A stretch of DNA of 64,000 bases from Torreya grandis. Its lineage: Eukaryota > Streptophyta > Pinopsida > Cupressales > Taxaceae. Numbering within the stretch: position 1 is the first letter of the stretch; every line of letters starts with the position of its first letter. Below are positions 1 through 10,622 of this stretch, in pieces. The stretch spans positions 4,453,501 through 4,517,500 of the forward strand of contig JARHVA010000122.1 in NCBI GenBank assembly GCA_037957365.1. The letters run 5' to 3'. The notes beneath the pieces were generated by a model that saw nothing but the letters and a program-made list of their open reading frames with translations, was not told the origin of the DNA and did no database searches. Made by a program: the position numbers and the translations under genes.

Positions 1-76
<76 letters not shown>
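1..76. repeat. GA dinucleotide microsatellite
   Basis: An uninterrupted run of GA dinucleotides begins at the window edge and ends at 76, so its true length is unknown. No gene is attached to it. Confidence 0.97.
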
Positions 77-79
<3 letters not shown>

Positions 80-1611
80 ACTATAGCTATGTTAATGCTT
101 ATTTTTTACTTTCCTAAATGCAAGTTATATGGAGTTGTTTTTGTGATTTTAGATTGATATGTGAGTGGATATAATATGAAAACTATATTTTATTAACATT
201 TAATTGATTAAATAAATATTTAAAATCTCTTAATAACAAATGATATGAGGTTCATAGAGTTTCCTCTCACCCAAATAAATCAAGTACATATTTTAATATT
301 TCTAGGTGTTGCACACTAGCTATGAATAATGTATTTGGAATGGAAATGAATGATTTATAATATAATTTATCTAATTAAATGAATTAAAAAAACATTCTAA
401 ATTGATCTAAATAAATTAAAATCACAACTACAATGGCACCTCTTATTTAACTAGGTTTATCTAGGGTTTTTCTACTCACTAGTTATTTGTTTTAGAGTAA
501 AAGAAGATTGTTTCAAAACTAAAAAAATGATTATTAAAATGACTGTAAATGCATAATATATTATCTAAAATTCACCTAGCGTTTATATTCAATATTGTGT
601 TGTGAGAGAATCTATTGAATGAATTTAGACAAACAAAGAAACCTATCAAGGTTTTTGTACAAAGATAGGATAGAGAAGAATTATTTTACCTATCAAAAAT
701 TATTTTTTACAAAATAAATATTTATGATAATACAATAATACATGCTAATTTAATATAATATACTACATGAAATAAATAAATATAAGTTAGTAACCTCTAA
801 CTTGATCCTGATGTAGACCATCTAAAATCATGAAACTTGTGGTATTGTGGTCGTTGATGTGTTATCTCCTTTACGAAAATGAATATATATGGAACTCTCT
901 AATAAGGAGGATGAAATAATTGACTATTAAAAAAGGGGAAGAAGAAGATAACCCAAAATCCAAATAAATAATAGCTAACTGTGGTTTGATGAAGACACCA
1001 TTTATAAAGATTTAGTTGTAATAATAATGGTTCTCCCTATATATAACTATGTAGTCAAACACGAATATAAGAAAATAAAGGATCCAAATAAATTATAGTA
1101 GGTTGGGGTTGTAAAGGGTTCAAAAATATTATGTTATAATACAAATTTTTGCATCCAAAATCAAGTCAAAATTAGTTTACTTGTAGATTACTAATGGAGG
1201 TAGTATGAAGGAGTTTAAGTGAGTTAAACTAAGATTTGAACTTAGGAAGCACTCAAAATGAATGGAAATATAAGTATAATTGATTTGGGCTTGATTGGAA
1301 GCAAATTTAAAGTGGGAGGGTCAATAAACTTGATAATACACATGTAAAACATGTTAAGGAATCAGTCTTTGAAGTTAAAATTAAAAGGTAGAACAATGGT
1401 GACATAACTACCCTTATTTTTAGGGGAGGTCACATAACCACCACTATTAGTGATAAACATACTCTTCCATATTATAATACTACACCTAAATTAATATAGA
1501 ACCACCCTCTTAGGATGAAACCTCTGTGGTGATTTACACAACCTCTATAGTAAATACATCACTAATGGGGTGGTTATGTAACCCCATAGGGTAGTTATAT
1601 CACTTAATAGG
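77..1611. other. A+T-rich intergenic DNA, no gene seen
   Basis: No reading frame here resembles a protein and no RNA gene was recognised. Around 1400-1610 there are loosely repeated phrases such as 'accacc..tatta' and 'ggtggttatgtaacc', which may be remnants of short tandem repeats. This is probably old, decayed intergenic sequence flanking element E. Confidence 0.5.
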
Positions 1612-2631
1612 TATGATCAATAAGAATCCAAGAGGGGATATTAGTATTGTGTTAGTAAGATTAAAACCAAACAAAACTCAATAATAAAACTAACACCTAT
1701 AACATAGACATTCAAGGACCAAGAGAAGAATACAACTATCAATAGAAGACAAAACAACCATTATTTACCTTTTTTGAGAGAAAAAGTTGTATGTTGGCCA
1801 TGGATGGATGTGATCAATCATATGATTAAAGAGTATTTGGGAATGGTGATCCTTTCAACATCTATCCTTGTCACCTTGGAAATGTTGGATTTGGCTTGGC
1901 TTGGTTGTTTCTCAACAAATGAGCATTATAAAACTAAAAAGAGGGTATTTGAAGGTATTTTTTCATCATAAAATTACACCAAAATATCTTGTTTAATAAT
2001 GGGTGAAGCCTGGTATTTATAGCCTTCCAAACTAACTCTAACCCAAGTGAAGTTAGGTTAGAGTTAATCATGGTTGAATTTAGACTAACCCTAATTAAGT
2101 TAAAGGGATGACAAGTAATTAATATTTGGGATAAATATCCAATTTATTAAGCATGGCTCTCCATTTATAAATTTAAGACTTTAGAGTGATATTTTCAATT
2201 CCTTAACTTTAAGGATGATGACATAATCATGACCTCATTTTTATGGGAATTTCATTTTTATAGAATTCATTTTCACTAATTACACATGTAAAATTCACTT
2301 AAGCATTTAATTTTATTTACTTAGTTAATTCATTCTACTTAGAATTTTTGCACTTTAAGAATTGTTGAAGTGCCCCATTTAATGGGTCCAATTGCCAAAC
2401 TATCAATTTGATAGGTCATAAGTTGATTAGAGATGAATCTGTGAGAGATCATTATTTATTATAGGCTAATACCCCAAATAGGGATGCCTCAACATGATTA
2501 TAAGCACTAATGTATGATGTGAAAATGCATTTTAGACATTTAGTAATTCATAGGATTAATTTGCACGATTTGGTAAAAATCAATCTAAAGTCTGGTTGGA
2601 ACACTATTGTGGCCAAAATGGGGTGTAAATA
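1612..2631 (-). repeat. Decayed LTR of gypsy element E
   Basis: The sequence from about 1612 (tatgatcaataagaatccaa) follows the left end of the B-element LTR at 21418, including the phrases gtgttag, actaacacctataacat and a shared order of blocks. The right end, TGTAAATA at 2624-2631, matches the TGTCTATA and TGTCTTTA ends of the two B LTRs. In the minus orientation this is a 3' LTR. A polypurine tract follows directly at 2632. A TATA-like ggtatttatag lies near 2010 in the same orientation. The 65-codon reading frame at 1774-1971 lies inside the LTR and shows no protein family, so I do not call it a gene. The left boundary is inferred by alignment and could be off by tens of bases. No target duplication was found. 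Confidence 0.6.
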
Positions 2632-2647
2632 GTTTTCCCCTATTTTG
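2632..2647 (-). other. Polypurine tract of element E
   Basis: On the minus strand this reads caaaataggggaaaac directly before the LTR. It has the same position and nearly the same sequence as the tracts of element C (37511-37523) and element B (22612-22630). It would prime plus-strand DNA synthesis in an active copy. Confidence 0.65.
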
Positions 2648-5100
2648 GAATATGTTTCAAGATATAGGCATAGTAACATCTTCTCAAAGAATTTTTTTTT
2701 AATGCCTTAGCTAATGCCTCAGAAGGTAATAGATGAGCCTTAGATGCCCCCTTAAGGTAGTAGGTGACAAATAAGGTCTGTGAACATTCTCTCAAAAAGA
2801 AGGAAATAATGTGACCTATAGGAAATAAGGGTAAAAATTCTAATTTGACCAAAGGAAGTTATAATTAGTGGCATAGTGAGATGACCCAGTAAGGTAGATA
2901 AAAATAATGATTTACCCAAAGGCAGTTATAATCATGAATACTATGAAAAATGCTCTAGTAGAGAAAATGAGTGAATATAATGATTTTCCCAAAGGTGGTT
3001 ATAATAATTATCATAGTGAGGAGGCCCATTAGGGTATGGGTGAAAATATTGATTTACCAAAAGGTGATTATAATCATTGGCATAATGAAAAATGCCCTAG
3101 TAAGGTGGATAGGTTAAAAAATAATGATTTTCCCAAAGGCAGTTATAATCATGAAAACTATGAAAAATGCTCTAATAGAGAAAATGAGTGAATATAATGA
3201 TTTTCCCAAAGGTGGTTATAATAATTATCATAGTGAGGTGCCCCATTAGGATATGGGTGAAAATATTGATTTACCAAAAGGTGATTATAATCATTGGCAT
3301 AATGAAAAATTCCCTAGTAGGGTGGATAGGTCAAAAATTAATGATTTTTCCAAAGGCATAATCATTGGCATAGTGGTTTTCCCCAAAAGGGTAGATGGAA
3401 GCATGAGAAAAATTTTCTTTGACCTATTAGGGAAAAGCAAGAAATAGGGATTACGTATTGAATCTGTACATATGGAGTAAGATTAATCCATCATATAGGA
3501 TCAACATGAATTTGGGATACCTGCTAGTATGGAGATGCATGTCTGAATTAATAGTTATTATAATTCATTTGTTATTTAATTACTCTATATTTGAGTAGTG
3601 TTGGGGTAGGTCAAATATTTTTCTAAGTGTGAACAAGGAGAAGTACTTTGGCACCATTACTTTTAAGCTCCATGGAACTAACTTTTTTTGTATCTTTAGA
3701 TATTATATATCATAGTTATAGACAACTATAATAATAGTATGTATCCAAAGAGTGGTAAACTCAATTCAGATTCAATTATAAAACACTTAGGTGTAAGATA
3801 TGAAAAATCAAATCCCAAATGAATATAATGCAATAAACTAAGAAAAATAATGTACACTAATTCACAACTTAAGCACAATATATGGGTAATAAATACTTAA
3901 GTGCAGATAAAGTGTAAAAATCCTACAACAATCAAGACACAAAAATTCAAAGAGGTAAAATAAAAACAAAAAACCAATACACAAAAACACAACAAAACAC
4001 CAATAAAAAAATTAAACAAACAAGAAAACACCAATATAAACATAGCCACAAATAAATAAATCAATACAATTAAAATAACTAAATAATGGTTAATGATAAT
4101 GTTAGTACAAATAGAATACAAATTATTCATGCATGTGTAATAGAAGAGTTACTCTTGAAAATAAGGTGACCCCTAAGCTAGATATAAATGGTGTAGGTAT
4201 AATAATTCAATAAAAAAAATACACAAATTTTATCCTCAGCTATAGGGAATAATGACACAAATATGAATAAAAAAGTGGGGAAGAGAAGAAAAATAATGGG
4301 TAGCTGAGTTGACTCTAGATGCACTAGGCAAGTAGACATTAACTATGTAGTCCCATGGACACAAGATCTAACATGAAATCCAAGCCAAATGTAGTTCTCC
4401 CAAGATATAGGATATAAAAAAATTTAATAATAACAAAACTTGATTGACTTGTAGAGGAATAGGGGAAAGGTTTCAAAAAATGGCAAGTGCATGAAAATAT
4501 CAACACAACCAAATTGTTGAAGCAGGAGGGTATGGTTTAGGTTAAACCCACACAAAAATTTAATATAAAATCACTCATATATGAACCTAGTTCATAATGT
4601 TTATTATGACTAAGGATAAGAATGAGAATAAACTTGAAAATGGTGAGAGCATAAATAACTCACAAAATGGCAAGAGCATTAGAAATTATTACTTAAAATG
4701 GTGAGGGTATAAGAAAAACCAAGTGTTTATTAGTGCATAAATTTTGAATGCACAATGCTCATAATATAAACTCGTAAAATAGAGATAATGTATACCTAAG
4801 GACAATAAGGACAAGTGGTTACTTGTGAAATAGTTAGGAGTCCCAGAATCCTTAAGTCAATGAAGTGGTCAAAAAATAAAGGAAGGTGCAGTTGAGCTAA
4901 CCCAAGACACCCTATGTATCCAAGTGTTGCCTACATATTGTTTTCACTTTTATTTTCTCCCTTTTAGGAGATGGAAAATCTCTTCACATTCAAGTGTCGT
5001 AATGGAAACACCTCTATGCTTATGGGCAGCCTAAAGATGAAGTGAATCTCTAGATAGCCTTATCTCCCTTGATGTACCACTTTGGATCACTACTACACTA
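2648..5100 (-). mobile_element. 3' non-coding interior of gypsy element E (truncated)
   Basis: This stretch follows the same block order as the 3' non-coding interior of element B (22612-24990): 'agctata-ggcatagtaacatc' after the polypurine tract, then the 'cccaaaggnggttataatcat' repeats, then 'ccaaatgtagttctcc' near 4390, then repeats containing 'acaaaatgg(t/c)gagagc' near 4630-4720, then 'gagtcccagaatccttaag' near 4850. No integrase or RT follows, so the element is cut off at about 5100. The reading frames at 2640-2852, 3253-3447 and 3897-4130 lie within repeats or low-complexity sequence and are not supported as genes. Confidence 0.6.
2899..3332 (-). repeat. Two 217-bp higher-order repeat units
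   Basis: A 217-bp unit occurs twice (about 2899-3115 and 3116-3332) with a partial third copy to about 3370. The phrase gtgaatataatgattttccc starts at 2971 and again at 3188. Each unit itself holds three related monomers of 60-80 bp centred on 'cccaaaggnggttataatcat'. The copies differ at only a few positions, so this duplication is younger than the element around it. Confidence 0.85.
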
Positions 5101-5915
5101 AAATTTGGGGCATGAAAAAGGAGAGATAAAATTGAAAATAAACTAACCTAAGGGAGGTCATACACCAAAATATATGATGGATTCCAACCAATAACATGTT
5201 ACACATGAAATCAAGAGATAAATTAAACATACACTTTTCCAATCTTCATCTTCTCACATCAATGTTACATCATGAGGTTATGGATGAATGTGAAAATATA
5301 GGAGGGATAGAAAAGAGGCTTATGAGGGAACTAATAAATATACTAACTCACTTAATCCTTAACATTTCCTAAAACACTTCACACGCCCTACAAGAAGAAG
5401 CTTTCTAACTACAAATAGGATGAGATAAAATGTTAAGGATTTCATAGTATTCACTAAGAAAGATCTAAAATTAAATTAAAACACATTAAAAATATTCATG
5501 AAGAGGTAAAAATCAGTATTATTATTGATTAAATGGTATGAATTTGAGTAGGGCTTCACCATACTTAGGTGGAACATCTAGTACAATGGCCAAAATGGCT
5601 AGTTCTTATAGAACTTGAGAGAGAGAGGATAAGAGAGAAGTCAAAAGGTCAAAAAGACACTTTTAAAGATGATAAAATAAGTTAATTATGCATTAGAGAA
5701 TGATTTGGGATTAACCTTGAAATATAAATAAGCATAAGTGTCAATTCAAGGCATAAACTTCATGAAAAGTGGCATAAAATTTCTTATCTTGGCTCAAAAA
5801 AATGTCCTTATAGTTTGTACCTATTAAAATATCCCATAACTTATTAGGGATATGTATGATGGTTGGGATGAATATTAATGGTTTCAGGCATGCCTCTCCA
5901 TGCATTGGTTGCATG
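5101..5915. other. Intergenic DNA, no gene seen
   Basis: A+T-rich sequence between the broken element E and the copia array. No coding or RNA feature was recognised. 5610-5640 has a short GA-rich run. Confidence 0.45.
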
Positions 5916-5920
5916 CTTGG
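5916..5920. repeat. Target-site duplication, left side of copia array
   Basis: CTTGG lies directly before the TGTTAG start of the first LTR and recurs at 14230-14234 directly after the last LTR. Five bases is the usual duplication length for copia elements. Confidence 0.75.
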
Positions 5921-6797
5921 TGTTAGGTTGTGGAGCTAAAAGCTTCATTGTATGCAGACATGGAGGAGTTGTTGAGTGTCACAGTCATCGGCGTCGGTTA
6001 GGCCGACCAACGTCAGTCAGTGGTGGACAAGAAGGAAACTGATATTAGTCAGGAGTCGGCCAATGTAGGTTAACTCTAGTCAGACACGGACTGATGTCGG
6101 TCGCCTGTGTGGTTCCATAACTATTTGTTGCACGAATAGTTAGTTTTTTAAATTGATTGTTTACATGTAAAGACTATTTTGAGTCTTGAGCTGCGTGTCT
6201 AATTATTGTAAATTATAATTCTAAGTTATTGTTTAGTATGGAATCTATTTATAGACCCATTGGCATGTATTCTAATAAGAGAAATAGAGGAAGGCAAGGT
6301 AGATCCTTCCAATTGTAAGAACAGGGTGATCTGCAGGTTGTTGCAAGATCAGGAAGAAGTTCTACATGGTAAGTAAGATCATTTGAGTTGCAGGTTATTG
6401 CAAGTTCATGGGAGATCTACTTGAAGTACTTTTGAGTGCTTGGTATTGGCAGTGTTGTTACTAACTAGTTGGAGGTGAACAACAATTCTGTGTTTGAGTT
6501 GTGTGTTGTGACCATTTTTGGTAGGAGAGTGAACTCTTGAGGGAAAAAGATCTATACATCTAAGAGGTATGGAAGAGTGTGGCATCTTCATTGTATTTCC
6601 TTCTAGCATTATTATTAATATAAGATTGTGTATTATCTCTCATATTCTGTGTCATTTGTGAATTCTAGTTACTTGTTAATTCTGGTATAATTCCGTGATT
6701 AGTTGCTTATACAAGGTAATCATATTGTACTCTTATTGAGGAGTTGGATCCTGACAGTTGGTATCAGAGCCAGGTTTGTGGTTCTAGATTCCTTATA
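5921..6797 (+). repeat. Copia LTR copy 1 (5' LTR)
   Basis: Starts TGTTAG. It contains a TATA-like ctatttatag at about 6245-6254. A cluster of decayed palindromes (catcggcgtcggtta, accaacgtcagtca, gactgatgtcggtc) lies at 5987-6105, upstream of the TATA-like site. The end at 6797 is set by homology with LTR copy 3, which stops at the target duplication. The last two bases here are TA instead of CA, a change also present in copy 2. An earlier possible end is CTGACA at 6751-6756, 41 bases upstream, directly before a textbook primer site. Confidence 0.85.
6759..6771 (+). other. Initiator-Met tRNA primer-binding site, upstream candidate
   Basis: TGGTATCAGAGCC matches the usual plant copia primer site, complementary to the 3' end of initiator methionine tRNA, two bases after CTGACA. 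Its perfect form suggests it was the working site in an ancestor. In the present copies it lies inside the LTR, because the last LTR of the array runs on past the corresponding point. Confidence 0.75.
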
Positions 6798-6799
6798 AG

Positions 6800-6809
6800 T
6801 GGTATCAGA
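6800..6809 (+). other. Second primer-binding-like site after the LTR end
   Basis: TGGTATCAGA sits two bases after the 877-bp LTR end, the normal spacing for a copia primer site. It matches only the first ten bases of the tRNA complement. With the LTR end fixed by the CTTGG duplication, this is the site that primed the inserted copies. Confidence 0.6.
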
Positions 6810-6906
6810 TATTTTGGTTGGGTTACTAATAGGTTTTATCAAATCTGGTTAGTGTTTGTTGATTACAGGTCACTCACAAGGTTTTTGTTTGAGTGGGAGT
6901 ATAGCA

Positions 6907-8226
6907 ATGGCAGAAGAAAGTAAGCTACGAATGGAGAAGTTTAATGGCAAGAACTATCAATTATGGAGGATGCAGATAGAAGATTATCTATATCAAAAAT
7001 ATTTGTACTTACCATTGGGTGGGGTTGCATGCAAGTCCATGGATATGAAGGATGAAGAATGGGAGGTTCTTGATCGAAAGGCTCTGGGATCTATAAGGTT
7101 GAGCCTTGCATCATCTGTGATTTCCAACTTATCATAGGCTAAGACAATGGTAGAGTTGATGGAATCTTTGGCAAATTTATATGAAAAACCCTCATCTTCA
7201 AATAAGGTATTTCTTATGAAGCAATTATTTAATTTGCAAATGTTGGAAGGTGAATCTGTACATAGTCATCTTAGTGATTTCCATGGTTTGGTAAACCAGT
7301 TAAATTCAGTCAATATTGTATTTGATGATGAAATTAAGGCTCTCTTAATCTTATGCTCATTACCTGAAAGTTGGGAGAGTTTGGTAATGGCAGTTAGTAA
7401 TACTACGTCTGCTTCAAAAATCTTAAAAGTGGATGATGTTGTGAGTATAATCTTGAATGAAGAAATTCATAGGAAAAGCACAGGTGAATCATCAGGGAAT
7501 GCTTTGAATGTTGAAAATAGGGGAAGGCAAAGAGAGAAGATTGAGCAAGGGAGATCAAGGTCAAAGATAGGTAGGAGATCCAAATCCAGGTATGGCAGAA
7601 TAACCTGCTGGAAATGTGGAAAGCAAGGGCATGTGAAGAGAGATTGTTGGGTGAATGAAGATCAGCATGAAGGACATGAAGAAGTAGATGTTGCAGAGTT
7701 TGTTGCACAAGATGCTCTAGTATGTTCCTTGGATAAATTAGAATCTTGGGTTTTAGATTCTGGTGCCTCTTTCCATGCATCCCCAAATAGGGAATTTTTT
7801 CATGAATATGTCCAGGGAGACTTTGGAGAAATTTATTTAGGGGATGGTAAGCTTTGTCAAATGGTTGGCAAAGGAAAAGTGAAGCTGAAATTGTAGATGG
7901 GCAACACATGGGTGTTGAAGGAGGTCATGCATGTCCCAGTCCTAAAGTGGAATTTGATTTCTGTTGGAAATTTGGGTGATGAGGGTTGCATAGTAACTCT
8001 CACAGCGAACTCTTGGAAAGTTTCCAAGGGTGCACTTGTTATAACAAGAGGTAAGAAAGTAGGTACAATTTATCTATCTATTTGTATTATTGATTCTCCT
8101 TCTGGTTTATCTACTTCAGCTATAGATTCGAATATGTGGCTTAATACGCTTGGTCACATGAATAAGAAGGGGATGCATGTTCTTGAGTCAAAGGGTATGC
8201 TTTTGGATTTGAAAAGCATGGATTGA
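6907..8226 (+). pseudogene. Copia gag-protease-pre-integrase pseudogene, copy 1
   Basis: The frame starts at ATG 6907 (MAEESKLRMEKFNGKNYQLW), the usual copia gag start. It runs through the gag core to a zinc knuckle CWKCGKQGHVKRDC (CX2CX4HX4C) at about 7606-7647, then the aspartic protease motif WVLDSGASFHA at about 7747-7779, then the pre-integrase motif LGHMNKKGMHVL near 8150. The frame is broken by TAG at 7135-7137 and 7894-7896 and ends at TGA 8224-8226, where copy 2 still has a sense codon. Both amber stops recur in copy 2. In an active element gag packages RNA and the protease cuts the polyprotein; this copy is dead. No integrase follows. A minus-strand frame at 7403-7909 is a shadow of it. 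Confidence 0.9.
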
Positions 8227-8800
8227 GATTTCTATAAATAAAAGAAGAAAGTGGTGTTTCTTAAGAAATCTAATGTTCATAACAAGAATAAGAAAGCCTT
8301 GATTTTCAAGGAGAAGATGATGGATAGAGATCAGCATAAGGGGCTGAAGAATTTTGAGCAAAGCAAGGTTGATATGGAGAAGGGTTTGATCCAAAAGGAG
8401 CTCATGGGTAGAAGTCATCGTTCACAAGTAAAACAAAGAGACTGACGTCAGTTAGAAAACTAACGTTGGCATCCAAATAGGGACCGATGTCATCTATGTG
8501 CAGCCCAACATCAGTGACTTCAAACAAATAAACATTGGCGTTGGTTAGGGGGAATTGACGTCGGCAATGAGGCAGTCGCATGGAACCGATGTCGGTCAGG
8601 TGTAGACTGAGATGTGACCGACATCGGTCACTAAGACAGATTTTGGGTGGATAGAAAGCTGTCAAGGAGTCTCAAGCGCCCATATGGAGGACTAAAAGGG
8701 TAAGTAAGCCTCAAATTCATCATTTCCCTTCTTTACACTACTTGTTGCTCATTGATGGTCAAGAACTAGGAAGTTATTAAAGAAGCAGAGCAAGTAGAAT
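8227..8800 (+). mobile_element. Copia interior, block replacing integrase, copy 1
   Basis: About 570 bp separate the pre-integrase stub from the first RT scrap; a working integrase would need roughly 1 kb. The gag-pol frame runs on to 8445 as a lysine-rich stretch (KKKVVFLKKSNVHNK) without any DDE integrase motif. From 8441 to 8632 the block is dominated by decayed palindromes, including TGACCGACATCGGTCA at 8615-8630. The same arrangement is present in copy 2, so the block belongs to the family and is not a private deletion. Confidence 0.65.
8441..8632. repeat. Palindrome cluster in copia interior, copy 1
   Basis: At least six sites approximate ACCGACGTCGGT: actgacgtcagtt (8441), accgatgtcatct (8483), ccaacatcagtga (about 8504), attgacgtcggca (about 8554), accgatgtcggtca (8585) and tgaccgacatcggtca (8615-8630). 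Most differences from the ideal palindrome are C to T or G to A at CpG steps, as expected from decay of methylated cytosines. The ideal half site is the DRE/CRT core RCCGAC. Confidence 0.7.
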
Positions 8801-9622
8801 CCAATAAATAGAGGGAGCTTACCATGGATGAGGAATGTGATTCCTTGGAGAAGAACCAAATGGGAGTTTTTTGGTAGAGTTGCCGGTTGGAAGAAAGCAC
8901 TGAGAGATGAATGGATTTTCAGGATAAAGAAGAGCGGGAATTGACACGTGAGATGGAAGGCTAGGGTATATGGTCTTGAGTAGGCTGCAAGACAATGGAG
9001 GTTTAACCATTCTATTTTCTTTACCAAGTTGGATAATATTAGCTACATTATCTTGTTACTGTATGTTGTGCTTGTTGCAGGGTCACATATACAGGGAGTT
9101 GTTGAACTAAAGGTAAAGTTAGTTCAGAGGTGTGTCATGAGGAATCTAGAAGCAGCAAGATTCTTTGGCATGAGTGTGTTCTAGAGACATAGAAGGTCAC
9201 AATTTGATTTTGTCTCTAGATGATTGTGTGAAACTAGTTAGCACGCTGATGGTTGGATAGTTCTATGAACAGTGTCTTGATTCACATGATGAGGTTGAGT
9301 ACATGTGTACTAAACCTGAGATTTCTCAAGTAGTGGGAGTTGTCATCAAGTTTGGAGCCAATCCAGGAAAGAAGCACTGGAGGGTAGTTTAGTGGATTCT
9401 CAATTATTTGAGAGGGACCAGCAGTAGGTATACAACTATGCAGGGTCAAGCACTTCTCTACATGGATTTGTAGATGCAGATGTGGCAGGTGATTTGGATG
9501 ATAGGAGGTGCACCATAGGATTTGTGGTGGTTGGTCTTCAAGAGTGATCTTGAAGAGGGATATAAAGCTAGGGAACAAACTAGATGATGTATAGGTATAG
9601 GTACAGGTGTAGCTATTTATCT
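8800..9622 (+). pseudogene. Copia RT and RNase H remnants, copy 1
   Basis: Scattered in-frame scraps match copia RT and RNase H in the right order: KWIFRIKK-like and VRWKARVYGLE (8900-8990), then LDNISYIILLLYV (near 9030-9065), then the RNase H linker VVIKFGANPGKKHWRVV (near 9340-9390) and WILNYLRGTSS, then DADVAGDLDDRRCTIGFVV (near 9475-9535). The active-site YVDD is gone: the text reads LLLYVVLVAG, with two residues missing. The middle of RT is deleted. The same deletion is seen in copy 2. It cannot encode an enzyme. Confidence 0.75.
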
Positions 9623-9635
9623 CCAAGTGGGAGAT
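9623..9635 (+). other. Copia polypurine tract, copy 1
   Basis: caagtgggagat lies directly before the TGTTAG start of the second LTR. 'AAGTGGGAGATTG' is the usual plant copia polypurine tract and LTR junction. Confidence 0.85.
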
Positions 9636-10512
9636 TGTTAGGTTGTGGAGCTAAAAGATGCACTGTATGCAGACATGGAGGAGTTGCTGAGTGTCACAGT
9701 CATCAACATCAGTTAGGCCAATTGACATTGGTTAGTGGTGGACAGGAAGGCAATTGACATTGGTCAAGAGTCAGCTGATGTCGGTCACCTCCAGTTAGAC
9801 AGGGACCGATATCAGTCACCTGTGAAGTTCTAGAACTATTCATTGCATGAACAGTTAGTTTGTTGAACTAATTGTTTGCATATAAAGACTATTTCGAGTC
9901 TTGAGCTACATGTCTAATTATTATAAATTAGAAGTCTAAGTTATTATTTAGTATGGGATCTATTTATAGACCCATTGGCATGTATTGTAATAAGAGCAAT
10001 AGAGGAAGGCAAGGTAGATCCTTCCAATTGTAAGAACAAGGTGATCTATAGGTTGTTACAAGATCAGGAAGAAGTTCTACATGGTAAGTAAAATCATTTG
10101 AGTTGTAGGTTATTGCAAGTTCATGGGAGATCTACTTGAAGTACTTTCAAGCGCTTGGTATTAGCAGTGTTGTTACTGACTAGTTGGAGGTGAACAACAA
10201 TTCTGTGTTTGAGTTGTGTGTTGTGACCATTTTTGGTAGGAGAGTGAACTCTTGAGGGAAAGAGATCTGTACATCTGAGAGGTGTGGAAGAGTGTGGCAT
10301 CTTCATTGTATTTCCTTCTGGCATGAATATTAATACAAGATTGTGTATTGTCTCTCATATTCTGTGTCATTTGTGAATTATAGTTACTTGTTAATTCTGG
10401 TATAATTCCATGATTAGTTGCTTATACAAGGTAATCATATTGTACTCTTATTGAGGAGTTAGATCCTGACAGTTGCTATCAGAGCCAGGTTTGTGGTTTT
10501 AGATTCCTTATA
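9636..10512 (+). repeat. Copia LTR copy 2 (shared central LTR)
   Basis: 877 bp, with the same ends as copy 1 and the same TA terminus (10511-10512). It serves as 3' LTR of the first interior and 5' LTR of the second, as expected after LTR-LTR recombination. The palindrome cluster at 9705-9825 is more decayed than in copy 1 (catcaacatcagtta, attgacattggtta), though gctgatgtcggtca and accgatatcagtca are still readable. The first candidate primer site is mutated (TTGCTATCAGAGCC at 10473). Confidence 0.88.
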
Positions 10513-10622
10513 AGTGGTATCAGATATTTTGGTTGGGTTACTAATAGGTTGTATCAAATCTGGTTAGTGTTTGTTGATTATAGGTCACTCACAGGGGTTT
10601 TTGTTTGAGTGGGAGTATAGCA

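Noticed and set aside
7403..7909. 168-codon minus-strand frame, repeated at 11119-11625
   Set aside because: Exactly antisense to copia gag and protease, without any protein family features. It is a shadow frame.
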